Positions 9,751 to 18,508 of a DNA stretch of 64,000 nt are shown piece by piece. Source of the DNA: Cohnella rhizoplanae (lineage in GTDB: Bacteria; Bacillota; Bacilli; Paenibacillales; Paenibacillaceae); the NCBI RefSeq assembly GCF_948329515.1, contig NZ_CAOJCN010000021.1, forward strand, positions 1 through 64,000, read 5' to 3'. Each line of letters begins with the position of its first letter. The first letter of the stretch is position 1. A program made the translations under genes and the position numbers. Under the pieces are notes generated by a model. It did no database searches, was not told where the DNA came from, and worked only from the letters and a program-made list of their open reading frames with translations.

Positions 9751-10872
9751 ATGGAGTTGTGGCTGCTCGGAAGCAAATCCGCATTGCTGCTGTTTATCGG
9801 ATATATGCTGTACGCGACGCCTCACGATGCGTCGTTCCGTCCGGCTTATATGCTTGTTCTGTTGATCTACCTGTGTCTGAGCTTCGGCATTCCGCCCATG
9901 CGGCGCTTCAAGAAGGCGTCGCTCGCGCTGTATGCGCTGTCCGCCGCCCTCGCGGTCTACGGCGCCTTGGAGCTGCACCCGCTGTTCCTGCTGCTCGCCG
10001 TCCCGAGTCTATACGAGCTGGCTGCGGGTCTGGGCGCCGTCTCTTGGCAGACTGCGGCCGTGCTAATCGCGGCCGCATGGCTGCTGCCTGCGGAGGACCG
10101 GCCGCTGTACGCGCTGACCGCCGCGATGTGCTTCATGCTCTATATCTCCACTAACAGGCTGCACGCCAGGCTCGCCCTCCGCGAAGAAGAGCGGGACAAG
10201 CTGCAGGAGGACGCGCGCAGGCTGACCCGGGCGCTGGCGGACAACGAGGAGTATGCGCGCCAGTCCGAGTATACGATCAAGCTGGAGGAACGGGGCCGGC
10301 TGTCGCAGCAGATCCATGACGAGGTCGGCCACTCGATGGCGGGGGCGCTTATCCAGATGGAGGCTGCCAGACGCCTGCTGGACGCCGACCGGACCAAGGC
10401 GGAGGAACTGCTGGGCAACGCGATCGTCATCTCCAAGGAAGGGCTGGAGCGCATCCGGCTGACGCTGAAGCAGACCAAGCCGCCTGCCGAGCAGCTGGGC
10501 ATCGGGCGCCTGCAGCTGTTCGTGGACGAGCTGTCGGCGAAGTACGATATACGGGCGACCCTGAACTACGCCGGCGATCTGGATGCGATCACGCAGCTGC
10601 AGTGGCGCATCATTCAGGCGAACGTTACCGAAGCGGTCACCAACTCGCTGAAGTACAGCGGCGCCGAGTCGATCGCGGTCGAGGTGATCGTGTTCAACAA
10701 ATTCGTCAAGGCCGTCGTGCGGGATGACGGCCGCGGCGCGGACAAGGTCGTCAAGGGGCTCGGCATCGTCGGGATGGAGGAGCGTTCGGCCGCGGAAGGC
10801 GGCACCATCATCGTGGACGGCTCCCGCGGCTTCAGCGTGACGACGCTGCTCCCCGTCCGCGCAGGTTCATGA
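9751..10872 (+). CDS. HisKA_3-type sensor histidine kinase, LnrJ-like
   Basis: The 373-residue membrane kinase has several hydrophobic segments in residues 8-135 with no sizeable outside domain, suggesting that it senses within the membrane. A coiled coil (about 143-180) leads to the HisKA_3 box 'RLSQQIHDEVGHS', with predicted phospho-acceptor His189. The ATPase domain shows the N-box 'NVTEAVTNSLKYSG' and the G-box 'DDGRGADKVVKGLGIVGM'. The loopless multi-helix sensor is shared with DesK, LiaS and LnrJ-type kinases that respond to membrane damage or lipid state. It is co-transcribed with the regulator at 9046. Confidence 0.88.
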   Translation: MELWLLGSKSALLLFIGYMLYATPHDASFRPAYMLVLLIYLCLSFGIPPMRRFKKASLALYALSAALAVYGALELHPLFLLLAVPSLYELAAGLGAVSWQTAAVLIAAAWLLPAEDRPLYALTAAMCFMLYISTNRLHARLALREEERDKLQEDARRLTRALADNEEYARQSEYTIKLEERGRLSQQIHDEVGHSMAGALIQMEAARRLLDADRTKAEELLGNAIVISKEGLERIRLTLKQTKPPAEQLGIGRLQLFVDELSAKYDIRATLNYAGDLDAITQLQWRIIQANVTEAVTNSLKYSGAESIAVEVIVFNKFVKAVVRDDGRGADKVVKGLGIVGMEERSAAEGGTIIVDGSRGFSVTTLLPVRAGS

Positions 10873-10876
10873 CGAT

Positions 10877-10938
10877 TCTCATGAACGCATCATATGAGAT
10901 TTCTCATGTTAAAGGGTGAACTTATGCACTGACATAAG
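10877..10938 (+). promoter_or_regulatory. candidate response-regulator operators before the ABC exporter
   Basis: The 122-base gap between kinase and ABC genes is rich in dyads. ATGAGATTTCTCAT (10894-10907) is a perfect palindrome with a 2-base centre. Another TCTCAT lies upstream at 10877-10882, inverted relative to the ATGAGA half. CTTATG-CACTGA-CATAAG spans 10921-10938. NarL-type regulators bind such inverted repeats, so this is the natural target of the regulator at 9046. Confidence 0.5.
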
Positions 10939-10994
10939 GGCGTCCTTTTTCTTTATGATTAGAGCATCAAATGAACGACGGGAGCGAATGCGCG

Positions 10995-11930
10995 ATGAAT
11001 ATTATCGAGATCGGCGGACTGACCAAGAAGTTCGGGGACTTCGCGGCGGTGGACAATATGTCTCTTACCCTGAAGGAAGGGGAGATCTTCGGCTTCCTCG
11101 GCGCCAACGGCGCGGGTAAGAGCACGACGATCAGCATGATCGCCTCGCTGCTCCGTCCGACGAAGGGCGAGATCAAGTTTCTCGGCAAAAACATCGCGAA
11201 GAACGCGCACTTCGCCAAGATGAACATCGGCATGGTGCCGCAGGATCTGGCCATCTACGAGGATATGAGCGCGTATGAGAACGTAAGGTTCTTCGCCGGA
11301 CTGTACGGCTTCAGAGGCGGCGAGCTCAAGGCGCGGGTCGAGGAAGCGCTGAGCTTCGTCGGACTGGGCGACAAGCAGAAGGAGCTTCCCAAGAACTTCT
11401 CGGGCGGCATGAAGCGGAGGCTTAACATCGCCTGCGCGATCGCGCACCGGCCGAAGCTCATCATCATGGACGAACCGACGGTCGGCATCGACCCGCACTC
11501 TCGCAATTACATTTTGCAATCGGTCAAGGAGCTTAACCGCATGGGCTGCACGATCCTGTACACGAGCCACTACATGGAGGAAGTCGAAGAGATCTGCACG
11601 CGCATCGCCATCGTCGACCACGGCAAGATCATCGCGGACGGCACCAAAGAGCAGCTCAAGGCGATCATCACCGACTCCAAGGAAATCTGGATCGACGTGA
11701 AGAGCGTCGAGGGGCTGAATCAGGAGCAGTTGAAGGAAATTCGCGGCGTCCTGAGCGTCCGGATCGAGGAGCAGCGGATCAAGATCCAATCCCGCGCCGA
11801 GATCGGCAACCTGAACGACATCGTCCAGCAGCTCATCCGCGACGGCATGGAGATCCGCGCGGTCGAGGAGCAGGCGCCGAACCTGGAGACGGTATTCCTG
11901 ACGCTGACCGGCCGGAATCTGAGAGACTAA
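10995..11930 (+). CDS. ABC exporter ATPase, LnrL-like
   Basis: The 311-residue cytoplasmic ATPase has Walker A 'GANGAGKSTT' near residue 36, Q-loop 'GMVPQDLAIYE', signature 'NFSGGMKRRLNIA', Walker B 'LIIMDEPTVGID' and the H-loop region 'YTSHYMEEVEE'. A C-terminal extension follows, typical of ABC-2 (DrrA/CcmA-like) drug exporters. The start is ATG 10995 after GGGAGCG; the upstream in-frame ATG 10971 has no comparable site. It is first of three genes (ATPase plus two permeases), the same set as LnrLMN, which confers resistance to linearmycins and other polyenes. Confidence 0.9.
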   Translation: MNIIEIGGLTKKFGDFAAVDNMSLTLKEGEIFGFLGANGAGKSTTISMIASLLRPTKGEIKFLGKNIAKNAHFAKMNIGMVPQDLAIYEDMSAYENVRFFAGLYGFRGGELKARVEEALSFVGLGDKQKELPKNFSGGMKRRLNIACAIAHRPKLIIMDEPTVGIDPHSRNYILQSVKELNRMGCTILYTSHYMEEVEEICTRIAIVDHGKIIADGTKEQLKAIITDSKEIWIDVKSVEGLNQEQLKEIRGVLSVRIEEQRIKIQSRAEIGNLNDIVQQLIRDGMEIRAVEEQAPNLETVFLTLTGRNLRD

Positions 11931-11943
11931 GGGGGACACGCGC

Positions 11944-13062
11944 GTGAACACGCTGCATATCGCAAAAAAAGAGATCGTAACGGCGCTCCGCAATAAATCC
12001 ACCTTTATCTTCATGCTGGCCTTCCCGATCGCGCTTATGCTCATCCTCGGGCTGGCGCTGTCCAACGCTTTCTCCGGCAGCGTGGAGATCGACGATATCA
12101 AGATGGCGTACAAGATCGACCAGGCCAGCCCCGCGCTCGCCGCAGGATGGCAGAGCTTCGCGGATGCAGCCGAAGAGAGCGGAGTCACGATCGAGGCGCT
12201 CCCTCCCGGACAGGACGGCAAACAGGCCGTCAAGGAAGCGCAGTACGCGGCGTACGCCGAAGTCTCCGACCAGGGCATCGACTTCTACGACAACAGCCGG
12301 AGCACGATCGAGAGCAATATTTTGCAGGGGATGCTGACATCCTTCGCAGACCGCTACAATCTCGTGGCGGCCTACGCAAACGCCGGCGCCTCATCCCCGG
12401 CAAGCGATGCCGGGCAGACGTCCGTACAACTGGTGAAGACCTCTTCGCTCACGCCGGATAGCAAGCCCAATTCCATGGACTACTACGCGATCGCGATGAC
12501 GACGATGATTGCTTTGTACGCCGCGCTCAGCAGCGCCTCTCTGATCGAGAGCGAGCGCTCCCGCCATACGATCGTCCGGCTGTCCGCCGCGCCGGTGTCC
12601 AAGACCGAGATCTTCGCGGGCAAGGTGCTTGGCGGCACCGTCATCAACGCCATATTCATCGTCGCGGTGATGCTGCTCAGCCACTTCGCATTCGGCGCGA
12701 ACTGGGGCGATCATCCGGGGCATGTCCTGCTCGTCCTGCTGACCGAGGTCGTGATGGCGGTCGGATTCGGTCTCGCGGCGGGCATGATCTTCCGCAACAA
12801 AGCGTCGCAATCGTTCCTGCTCATCTTCATTCAGATCGCCTCGTTTGTAGGCGGCGCATACTTCCCTGTGGACGATTTCGGCGGCTTCATCGGCGCCATA
12901 TCCTACTATTCTCCGCTTCGCTGGAACAACTCGGGCGTCATGCAGACGGTGTTCGGCGGCGATACCTCGGCCGCCCTATGGGCAGCCTGCTATAACCTGG
13001 CCGGCGCTGCCGTGCTGCTCGCCATATGCATGTTCCTGATCCGCAGAAGGGAGACGATCTAA
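11944..13062 (+). CDS. ABC-2 family permease, LnrM-like
   Basis: The 372-residue membrane protein has one N-terminal helix ('STFIFMLAFPIALMLILGLA'), a soluble extracytoplasmic domain of about 140 residues, then five or six C-terminal helices ending with 'VLLAICMFLIRRRE'. The layout is that of ABC-2 subunits such as DrrB and LnrM. The loop 'IESERSRHTIVRLSAAPVSK' is the usual cytoplasmic coupling segment. The start is GTG 11944. It lies 13 bases after the ATPase gene and 2 bases before the second permease. Confidence 0.86.
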   Translation: MNTLHIAKKEIVTALRNKSTFIFMLAFPIALMLILGLALSNAFSGSVEIDDIKMAYKIDQASPALAAGWQSFADAAEESGVTIEALPPGQDGKQAVKEAQYAAYAEVSDQGIDFYDNSRSTIESNILQGMLTSFADRYNLVAAYANAGASSPASDAGQTSVQLVKTSSLTPDSKPNSMDYYAIAMTTMIALYAALSSASLIESERSRHTIVRLSAAPVSKTEIFAGKVLGGTVINAIFIVAVMLLSHFAFGANWGDHPGHVLLVLLTEVVMAVGFGLAAGMIFRNKASQSFLLIFIQIASFVGGAYFPVDDFGGFIGAISYYSPLRWNNSGVMQTVFGGDTSAALWAACYNLAGAAVLLAICMFLIRRRETI

Positions 13063-13064
13063 CC

Positions 13065-14210
13065 GTGAAAACGATCCTCTGGCTTATGGCGCATACGCTG
13101 CGCAATACATTCCGCAAACGGTCGAATATCATCCTGTTCCTGCTGCCGGTCGCCGGCGTGATGCTGTCGGCCGGCCTATACGGCCAGACCGGCGGTACCG
13201 GCCTTAGCATCGGCATCGTACAGCAAGACGGCGCGGATGCCGTCGGCCGCGACGTCGCCGCCTTCGTCGGGGCGCTCGACGGCGTGAAGCTGACGGATAC
13301 GTCGGATGCCGATCTGAGAGACCGGATCGCGGCCGGCAAGCTCGATGCCGGCATCGTGATTCCGCCGGGATTCGGCGAGTCGCTCAAGGCGGGCAAGCCG
13401 ATGCAGCTCGAGCTGCTGTCCGTCAAAGGCGCGCAGGTGACGGCTTACGTCCAGGCGATGCTGGACGGCTATCTGAACAACGTCGCCTCGATCGCCGCCC
13501 AAGCGAAGGGAGACGAGGCGCGTTTCGAACAAATTTACGGAGAATATACGAAGGGCAGCTTCAAGGTCAGCCGCGAGCAATTGACCGATGCGTCCAACGT
13601 GAAGGACACGACTTACCAATCGCTCGGCTTCCTGGTCGCCTTCATGATGTTCTCGGCCGTCAATATGTCGGAGATGATCCTGCGGGAGAAGGAGAATCGC
13701 ACGTTCCTGCGACTGCTCTCCTCGCCCGTCACCGCCAAGTCGTACGTCGCGGCCAACGTCGCGGTCAACGTCGTCGCCATGGTGTTCCAGACCGCGCTCA
13801 CGCTGTGCTTCATGCGATACGTGCTGGATATCGACTCCGGCGTGCCGATCATGCAGCTCGCGTTTTCCCTGGTGCTCTTCGGCATTGGAGCGATCGCGCT
13901 CTCGCTCCTCATCGTCTCGCTCTCCAAGTCCAGAGGCCAATCGAGCGCGCTGCAAAATCTCATCATCACGCCGACGTGCCTGCTCGCGGGCTGCTACTTC
14001 CCCATGGAGATCATGCCCGATGCCATCCGCAAGATCGGCGCATTCCTGCCGCAGCACTGGCTGCTCGACACGGTGAACCGCCTGCAGCAAGGCGACAGCT
14101 TCGGCAGCCTGTATATGAACCTGCTGATCCTTGCAGCCTTTGCCGCCGCCTTCGCCGCGATCGCGATCTTCCGGTTCAGCCGCAACAACGATACGAGAAC
14201 CTTCGTTTAA
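13065..14210 (+). CDS. ABC-2 family permease, LnrN-like
   Basis: The 381-residue partner permease has the same topology: an N-terminal helix, an outside domain (about 40-190), the coupling segment 'LREKENRTFLRLLSSPVTAK', then C-terminal helices. It probably forms a heterodimer with the preceding permease. The start is GTG 13065 after GAAGGGAG; an upstream in-frame ATG at 13026 lies inside the previous gene and would add unrelated residues. It is the last gene of the inserted module. Confidence 0.86.
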   Translation: MKTILWLMAHTLRNTFRKRSNIILFLLPVAGVMLSAGLYGQTGGTGLSIGIVQQDGADAVGRDVAAFVGALDGVKLTDTSDADLRDRIAAGKLDAGIVIPPGFGESLKAGKPMQLELLSVKGAQVTAYVQAMLDGYLNNVASIAAQAKGDEARFEQIYGEYTKGSFKVSREQLTDASNVKDTTYQSLGFLVAFMMFSAVNMSEMILREKENRTFLRLLSSPVTAKSYVAANVAVNVVAMVFQTALTLCFMRYVLDIDSGVPIMQLAFSLVLFGIGAIALSLLIVSLSKSRGQSSALQNLIITPTCLLAGCYFPMEIMPDAIRKIGAFLPQHWLLDTVNRLQQGDSFGSLYMNLLILAAFAAAFAAIAIFRFSRNNDTRTFV

Positions 14211-14250
14211 CGATGCCGCGTTCGCGACGCTCCGATGCCTTTCCTCCGTT

Positions 14251-14283
14251 CCGCCGCCAGGATTGTCCCTGCGGCGGATCTTT
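14251..14283 (+). terminator. probable terminator after the exporter genes
   Basis: CCGCCGC (14251-14257) pairs with GCGGCGG (14271-14277), followed by a short T-containing stretch. The T-run is weak, so termination may be partial. Confidence 0.45.
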
Positions 14284-14366
14284 GCGCTTCGGGGAGGGGC
14301 GGACTTTAACCGGGTAATGCAAGTATGATACACTTCTTATAACTAGCGAATGACGAAGGGAATCCC

Positions 14367-15737
14367 ATGGCCAAGCTGAAAATCAAGTTCGTCTGCACCG
14401 AATGCGGCACCGAATCGCCCAAGTGGATGGGCAAGTGCCCGGGGTGCGGCGCATGGAACACGATGGTGGAAGAAGCGGAGCAGGTCGTGAAGGCGAACGT
14501 CGGCCGCAGCAGCGAGCTGACCCGGACGAAAGAAAAGGCCCAGTCCATCATACACATAGAAAGCGGCAAGGAACCGCGTATCCCGACGGGCAACGGCGAA
14601 CTCAACCGCGTGCTCGGCGGCGGGCTCGTGCCGGGCTCGCTGCTGCTCGTCGGCGGCGACCCGGGCATCGGCAAGTCTACGCTGCTGCTGCAGACGTCGA
14701 ATACGCTCGCCGGGCAGGGCCTTACCGTGCTGTACGTATCCGGCGAAGAATCCGTGCGTCAGACCAAGCTTCGCGCCGACCGGCTGGGCGCGCTGAGCGA
14801 GCGTCTGTTCGTCCTATGCGAGACGAACCTCGATCTCGTCGAGCAGTCGATCGAGGAAGTGAAGCCGGACTTTCTCGTCATCGACTCGATTCAGACCGTA
14901 TACCGTCCGGACGTGCCTTCGGCGCCGGGCAGCGTCGCGCAGGTGCGCGAGTGTACGGGCCAGTTCATGCGCATCGCCAAGCAGGGGGGCGTCGCGACCG
15001 TGCTGGTCGGCCACGTCACCAAGGAAGGCGCGATCGCGGGTCCGCGCCTGCTCGAGCATATGGTGGACTGCGTCCTCTACTTCGAAGGCGAGCGGCATCA
15101 TTCCTACCGATTGCTGCGGGCGGTCAAGAACCGCTTCGGCTCGACCAACGAGATCGGCATCTTCGATATGTCGGAGGACGGTCTGCGCGAGGTGTCGAAT
15201 CCGTCCGAGCTGTTCCTGACCGAGCGTCCGCTCGGGGTATCCGGTTCGACGGTCGTCGCGAGCATGGAGGGGACGCGGCCCGTGATGGTCGAGCTTCAGG
15301 CGCTCGTCGCGCCGACGCACTTTCCGTCGCCCCGCCGCATGTCCTCGGGTCTCGACCATCACCGCATCTCGCTCGTCATCGCGGTGCTGGAGAAGCGGAT
15401 GGGCATGTTCTTCCAGAACCAGGACGCCTACGTGAACGTCGCCGGCGGCATCAAGCTGGACGAACCGGCGGCCGACCTGGCCGCGGCGGTCAGCCTGGCA
15501 TCGAGCTTCCGCGACCTGCCGACCAAGCCGGACGACGTCGTGTTCGGAGAGGTGGGGCTCACCGGCGAGGTGAGGGCGGTCTCCCGCGCCGAGACGCGCG
15601 TCAAGGAGGCGCTCAAGCTCGGCTTCAAGCGGGTCATTCTGCCGGAGGCGAGCATGAAGGGATGGCAGCCGCCGGCCGGCATCAGGCTGGTCCCGGTCAA
15701 GTCGGTAGCCGAAGCGCTCAAGGCGGCATTGGAATAG
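14367..15737 (+). CDS. radA: RadA (Sms), recombination branch-migration ATPase
   Basis: The 456-residue DNA-repair protein begins with a C4 zinc finger (Cys10, Cys13, Cys24, Cys27). It continues with a RecA-like ATPase (Walker A 'GDPGIGKSTLLLQ'), the RadA-specific 'KNRFGSTNEIG' motif, and a C-terminal Lon-protease-like domain ('GEVGLTGEVRAVS') that lacks proteolytic function in the family. It helps extend heteroduplex DNA during recombination. disA starts 14 bases downstream, as in other Bacillales. Unlike B. subtilis, it is separated from clpC by a five-gene module. Confidence 0.96.
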   Translation: MAKLKIKFVCTECGTESPKWMGKCPGCGAWNTMVEEAEQVVKANVGRSSELTRTKEKAQSIIHIESGKEPRIPTGNGELNRVLGGGLVPGSLLLVGGDPGIGKSTLLLQTSNTLAGQGLTVLYVSGEESVRQTKLRADRLGALSERLFVLCETNLDLVEQSIEEVKPDFLVIDSIQTVYRPDVPSAPGSVAQVRECTGQFMRIAKQGGVATVLVGHVTKEGAIAGPRLLEHMVDCVLYFEGERHHSYRLLRAVKNRFGSTNEIGIFDMSEDGLREVSNPSELFLTERPLGVSGSTVVASMEGTRPVMVELQALVAPTHFPSPRRMSSGLDHHRISLVIAVLEKRMGMFFQNQDAYVNVAGGIKLDEPAADLAAAVSLASSFRDLPTKPDDVVFGEVGLTGEVRAVSRAETRVKEALKLGFKRVILPEASMKGWQPPAGIRLVPVKSVAEALKAALE

Positions 15738-15751
15738 GGGGTACGGATAGC

Positions 15752-16846
15752 GTGACGAAGGAGATCAAAGACAAAGAACGCGAGCAGCAGGATGTGATGA
15801 ACCAGCTGCTGCAGATGGTCGCGCCCGGCATGCCGCTGCGCGACGGGCTGGAGAACGTGCTGCGCGCCAAGACGGGGGCGCTTATCGTCGTCGGCTACAG
15901 CCCGGAGGTGATGGAGGTCGTCGACGGCGGCTTTTCGATCAACTGCGACTTCAGCCCGAACTACCTGTACGAGCTGGCCAAGATGGACGGCGCGATTATC
16001 CTGAGCGAGGACGCCAAGCGGATCCTGTACGCCAATACGCAGCTCATTCCGGACCCCTCCATCTCCTCGATCGAGACGGGGATCCGGCACCGCACTGCGG
16101 AGCGCGTGGCGAAGCAGACGGGCAAGCTCGTCGTGTCCATTTCCCAGCGCCGCAACATCATCACGATGTACCAAGGGCAATTGCGCTACGCGCTCAAGGA
16201 CATGGCGGTGATCCTCACGAAGGCGAACCAGGCGATCCAGACGCTGGAGCGGTACCGCGCGGTATATACGCAGACGCTGACGGACCTGTCGGCGCTGGAG
16301 TTCGAGAGCCAGGTCACGATGCACGAGGTCGTCTACGCGCTGCAGCGGGCGGAGATGGTGCTGCGCATCCGGATGGAGATCAAGCGGTACGTGCTCGAGC
16401 TGGGCAACGAAGGCCGTCTGATCAACATGCAGATGGAGGAGCTGGTGGGCAACGCCGAAGAGGAAGCGCGGCTGCTGCTCAAGGACTACGCCAAGGACGC
16501 CTCCGAGGAGCGCATCCGCGAGATCCAGCACGCGCTGAAGAAGCTGAGTTCCGAGGAATTGCTGGATACGGTGCTGATCATCCGCCTGCTCGGTTACCTG
16601 TCGCTGAGCGCCGTAGCCGAAGAGGGAATGCCGTCACGCGGCTACCGGATCCTCGGCAAGATCGCGCGTCTGCCGGCCGTCATCATCCACAATCTCGTCG
16701 AGCGCTTCGGCGCCCTGACGCATATCGCCCAGGCTTCGATCGAGGAGCTGGACGAAGTCGACGGCATCGGCGAGGTGCGCGCCCGCGCGATCCGGGACGG
16801 ACTGCAGCGCATCCGGGATCAGGTGTTCATTGACAGACAGATATAG
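15752..16846 (+). CDS. disA: DisA, DNA-integrity-scanning diadenylate cyclase
   Basis: The 364-residue enzyme makes c-di-AMP from two ATP and scans DNA for branched lesions before sporulation. The DAC-domain signatures are in place: Asp79-Gly80-Ala81 in 'KMDGAIILSEDA' and Arg112-His113-Arg114 in 'ETGIRHRTAER'. A helical linker follows, then a C-terminal helix-hairpin-helix DNA-binding end ('DEVDGIGEVRARAIRDGLQR'). The start is GTG 15752, after TAGGGGG near the radA stop; the frame is open much further upstream but overlaps radA. RadA is known to dampen DisA, which fits their adjacency. Confidence 0.96.
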   Translation: MTKEIKDKEREQQDVMNQLLQMVAPGMPLRDGLENVLRAKTGALIVVGYSPEVMEVVDGGFSINCDFSPNYLYELAKMDGAIILSEDAKRILYANTQLIPDPSISSIETGIRHRTAERVAKQTGKLVVSISQRRNIITMYQGQLRYALKDMAVILTKANQAIQTLERYRAVYTQTLTDLSALEFESQVTMHEVVYALQRAEMVLRIRMEIKRYVLELGNEGRLINMQMEELVGNAEEEARLLLKDYAKDASEERIREIQHALKKLSSEELLDTVLIIRLLGYLSLSAVAEEGMPSRGYRILGKIARLPAVIIHNLVERFGALTHIAQASIEELDEVDGIGEVRARAIRDGLQRIRDQVFIDRQI

Positions 16847-16990
16847 GCGTCATACAATGGGGAATGTTGCCTGCGGAGACGATATCTGCATCCGCTCGCA
16901 GCCGGCTCTTAGACTAGCCCGGCAGGGGCCATGCCGTCCAAGCGTTGGCGATCGGTCCGATCGGGTATAGTAAAGTAGAGGTGAAAACCA

Positions 16991-17731
16991 ATGTTTACAA
17001 AGTCACTGCCGAACTTGTTCACCATAGGCAATTTGTTTCTCGGCGTCGTATCGATCATATTGGCTTTTAACGACCGCGCGGACGGCGCGGCGCTGCTGGT
17101 GATCATCGCCATGCTGCTCGACGGTCTCGACGGCCGGGTGGCCCGGGCGCTGAACGTCCAGAGCGAGTTCGGCAAGGAGCTCGACTCGCTGTCGGACGTC
17201 ATCTCGTTCGGCGTCGCGCCGGCCTTCATCATGTATCAGGCCGCCTTCATCGACGTCAATCCGGCGCTCGCGTGGATCATTACCGCCATCTTCCCGATCT
17301 GCGGCGCCTTGCGGCTCGCCCGCTTCAACGTGATCGAGGGCATTCCCGGCTACTTTATCGGCCTGCCGATACCGGCGGCCGGAGGCGTGCTGGCGACACT
17401 CGCCCTCTTCCACAACGATCTGCACGTTTATCTGCTGCTCGTAGCCACATTGGCGCTGTCTTTCCTGATGGTCAGCAGCCTGAAGTACCCGAACTTCAAG
17501 AAGCTCGGCCTGCCCAAGGCCGCGATCTGGGCCGTGCCGCTCGTCGTGGCGGCCGCGGTCATCCTGGCGTTCATGTTCCCCCGCGCGATCCCCAACTTCA
17601 TCCTCGTGATGCTGCTGCTGTACGCGCTCTGGGGCTTAAAAAAAAACGTTGAGCGCCTGTTCTCCGGCGCCTACAAGCGCCTGCGCCGCAAACGGCGCAA
17701 TAAAGAGGAGCGCCCGCGCCGCGGCGCGTAG
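16991..17731 (+). CDS. pssA: CDP-diacylglycerol-serine O-phosphatidyltransferase
   Basis: The 246-residue membrane enzyme carries the CDP-alcohol phosphatidyltransferase motif in full (Asp44, Asp47-Gly48, Ala51-Arg52, Gly61, Asp65, Asp69; 'DGRVARALNVQSEFG' then 'DSLSDVISFG'). The Ser-type variant and about six to eight helices point to phosphatidylserine synthesis, the first step to phosphatidylethanolamine. The ATG follows 'gaggtg', and a possible promoter (TTGGCG-15-TATAGT, 16945-16971) precedes it. The tail is rich in Lys/Arg. It has no psd neighbour here and sits between disA and a convergent gene. Confidence 0.9.
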   Translation: MFTKSLPNLFTIGNLFLGVVSIILAFNDRADGAALLVIIAMLLDGLDGRVARALNVQSEFGKELDSLSDVISFGVAPAFIMYQAAFIDVNPALAWIITAIFPICGALRLARFNVIEGIPGYFIGLPIPAAGGVLATLALFHNDLHVYLLLVATLALSFLMVSSLKYPNFKKLGLPKAAIWAVPLVVAAAVILAFMFPRAIPNFILVMLLLYALWGLKKNVERLFSGAYKRLRRKRRNKEERPRRGA

Positions 17732-17771
17732 CCGGTCCCCGGCCGGTTCCGCAGGCCGCCTCCATGAACGC

Positions 17772-17812
17772 AAAAGCCGTCCCTCGCCGATAAGGCGAAG
17801 GACGGCTTTTTT
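17772..17812. terminator. bidirectional terminator
   Basis: AAAAGCCGTCC ... GGACGGCTTTT, with an inner TCGCC/GGCGA extension, is flanked by A's on the left and T's on the right. It serves both pssA and the convergent minus-strand gene. Confidence 0.92.
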
Positions 17813-17836
17813 GTATTGCCGCGACGGTCTCCCGAT

Positions 17837-18232
17837 CTAGGTCAGGTTAAACCAGCCGAGCGTGCTGCATTTCTCAGATTCCTTGGTGACGACTTCATCC
17901 AGGTTGACGCCAAGCAGATTGCAATAAGCGGACAGATAGAACAGGTTCTTGCCCATCTCCGAACGAATGATGTCGGCGCATTGCTCGCAGAGCTCGCCCG
18001 CCATATGGGACTTGGTCTGACGCTTGGCCTCGTCCAGCTCCAGTTCGGGGGTGAAGCCCTGCTGCCTGGCGCTGAGCTCGATACACCCGCATTCGGTGAT
18101 GGACTTGGACACAGCCCGGTTGACCGAAGCGTTCGATTGACTGTACTTGGTCATGACATCCAGCAAGCTGCGGTGACGAAGCAACAGCTCCGAGACCTGC
18201 TGCTGAAATTCCTGCAGCGTTGGCGCGCTCAT
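17837..18232 (-). CDS. conserved hypothetical helical protein
   Basis: The 131-residue soluble protein appears all-helical, with five Cys including 'ECGCIEL' and 'ELCEQCADII'. The C-terminal part 'YLSAYCNLLGVNLDEVVTKE' resembles the last helices of MazG-type nucleotide pyrophosphohydrolases, but the EExxE catalytic metal-binding set is not evident, so enzymatic activity is unsupported. ATG 18232 is chosen over GTG 18241 because GAGGTG overlaps the latter. I recall similar proteins in Paenibacillus at this locus, annotated under a DUF label, but cannot confirm that here. It is convergent with pssA across a shared terminator and divergent from the PIN/TRAM gene. Confidence 0.75.
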   Translation of the reverse strand: MSAPTLQEFQQQVSELLLRHRSLLDVMTKYSQSNASVNRAVSKSITECGCIELSARQQGFTPELELDEAKRQTKSHMAGELCEQCADIIRSEMGKNLFYLSAYCNLLGVNLDEVVTKESEKCSTLGWFNLT

Positions 18233-18508
18233 TCCATCCACCTCGGTTGCCCGTATTGGCGTTGCTTAGCCATATTATAGTGCAAGGCGTCCGGTATTAC
18301 AAAGCAATCCGGCGTTCACGAGCATCGGCTCTGCACGGACTTCCGCTCTTCCTTCCGGACTTCCGTCCCCCGGGGAGCAGCCCTCGGAGACGCGGACAGC
18401 GAATTTCACATTCGGAAATCGGCGTTCTTTCCCATCTCCATGACGATTAACTCTCGAATTTTTGGACCATACTGGTAGCAAATCAGGTTATTCTTGGGAG
18501 TGATTCTT

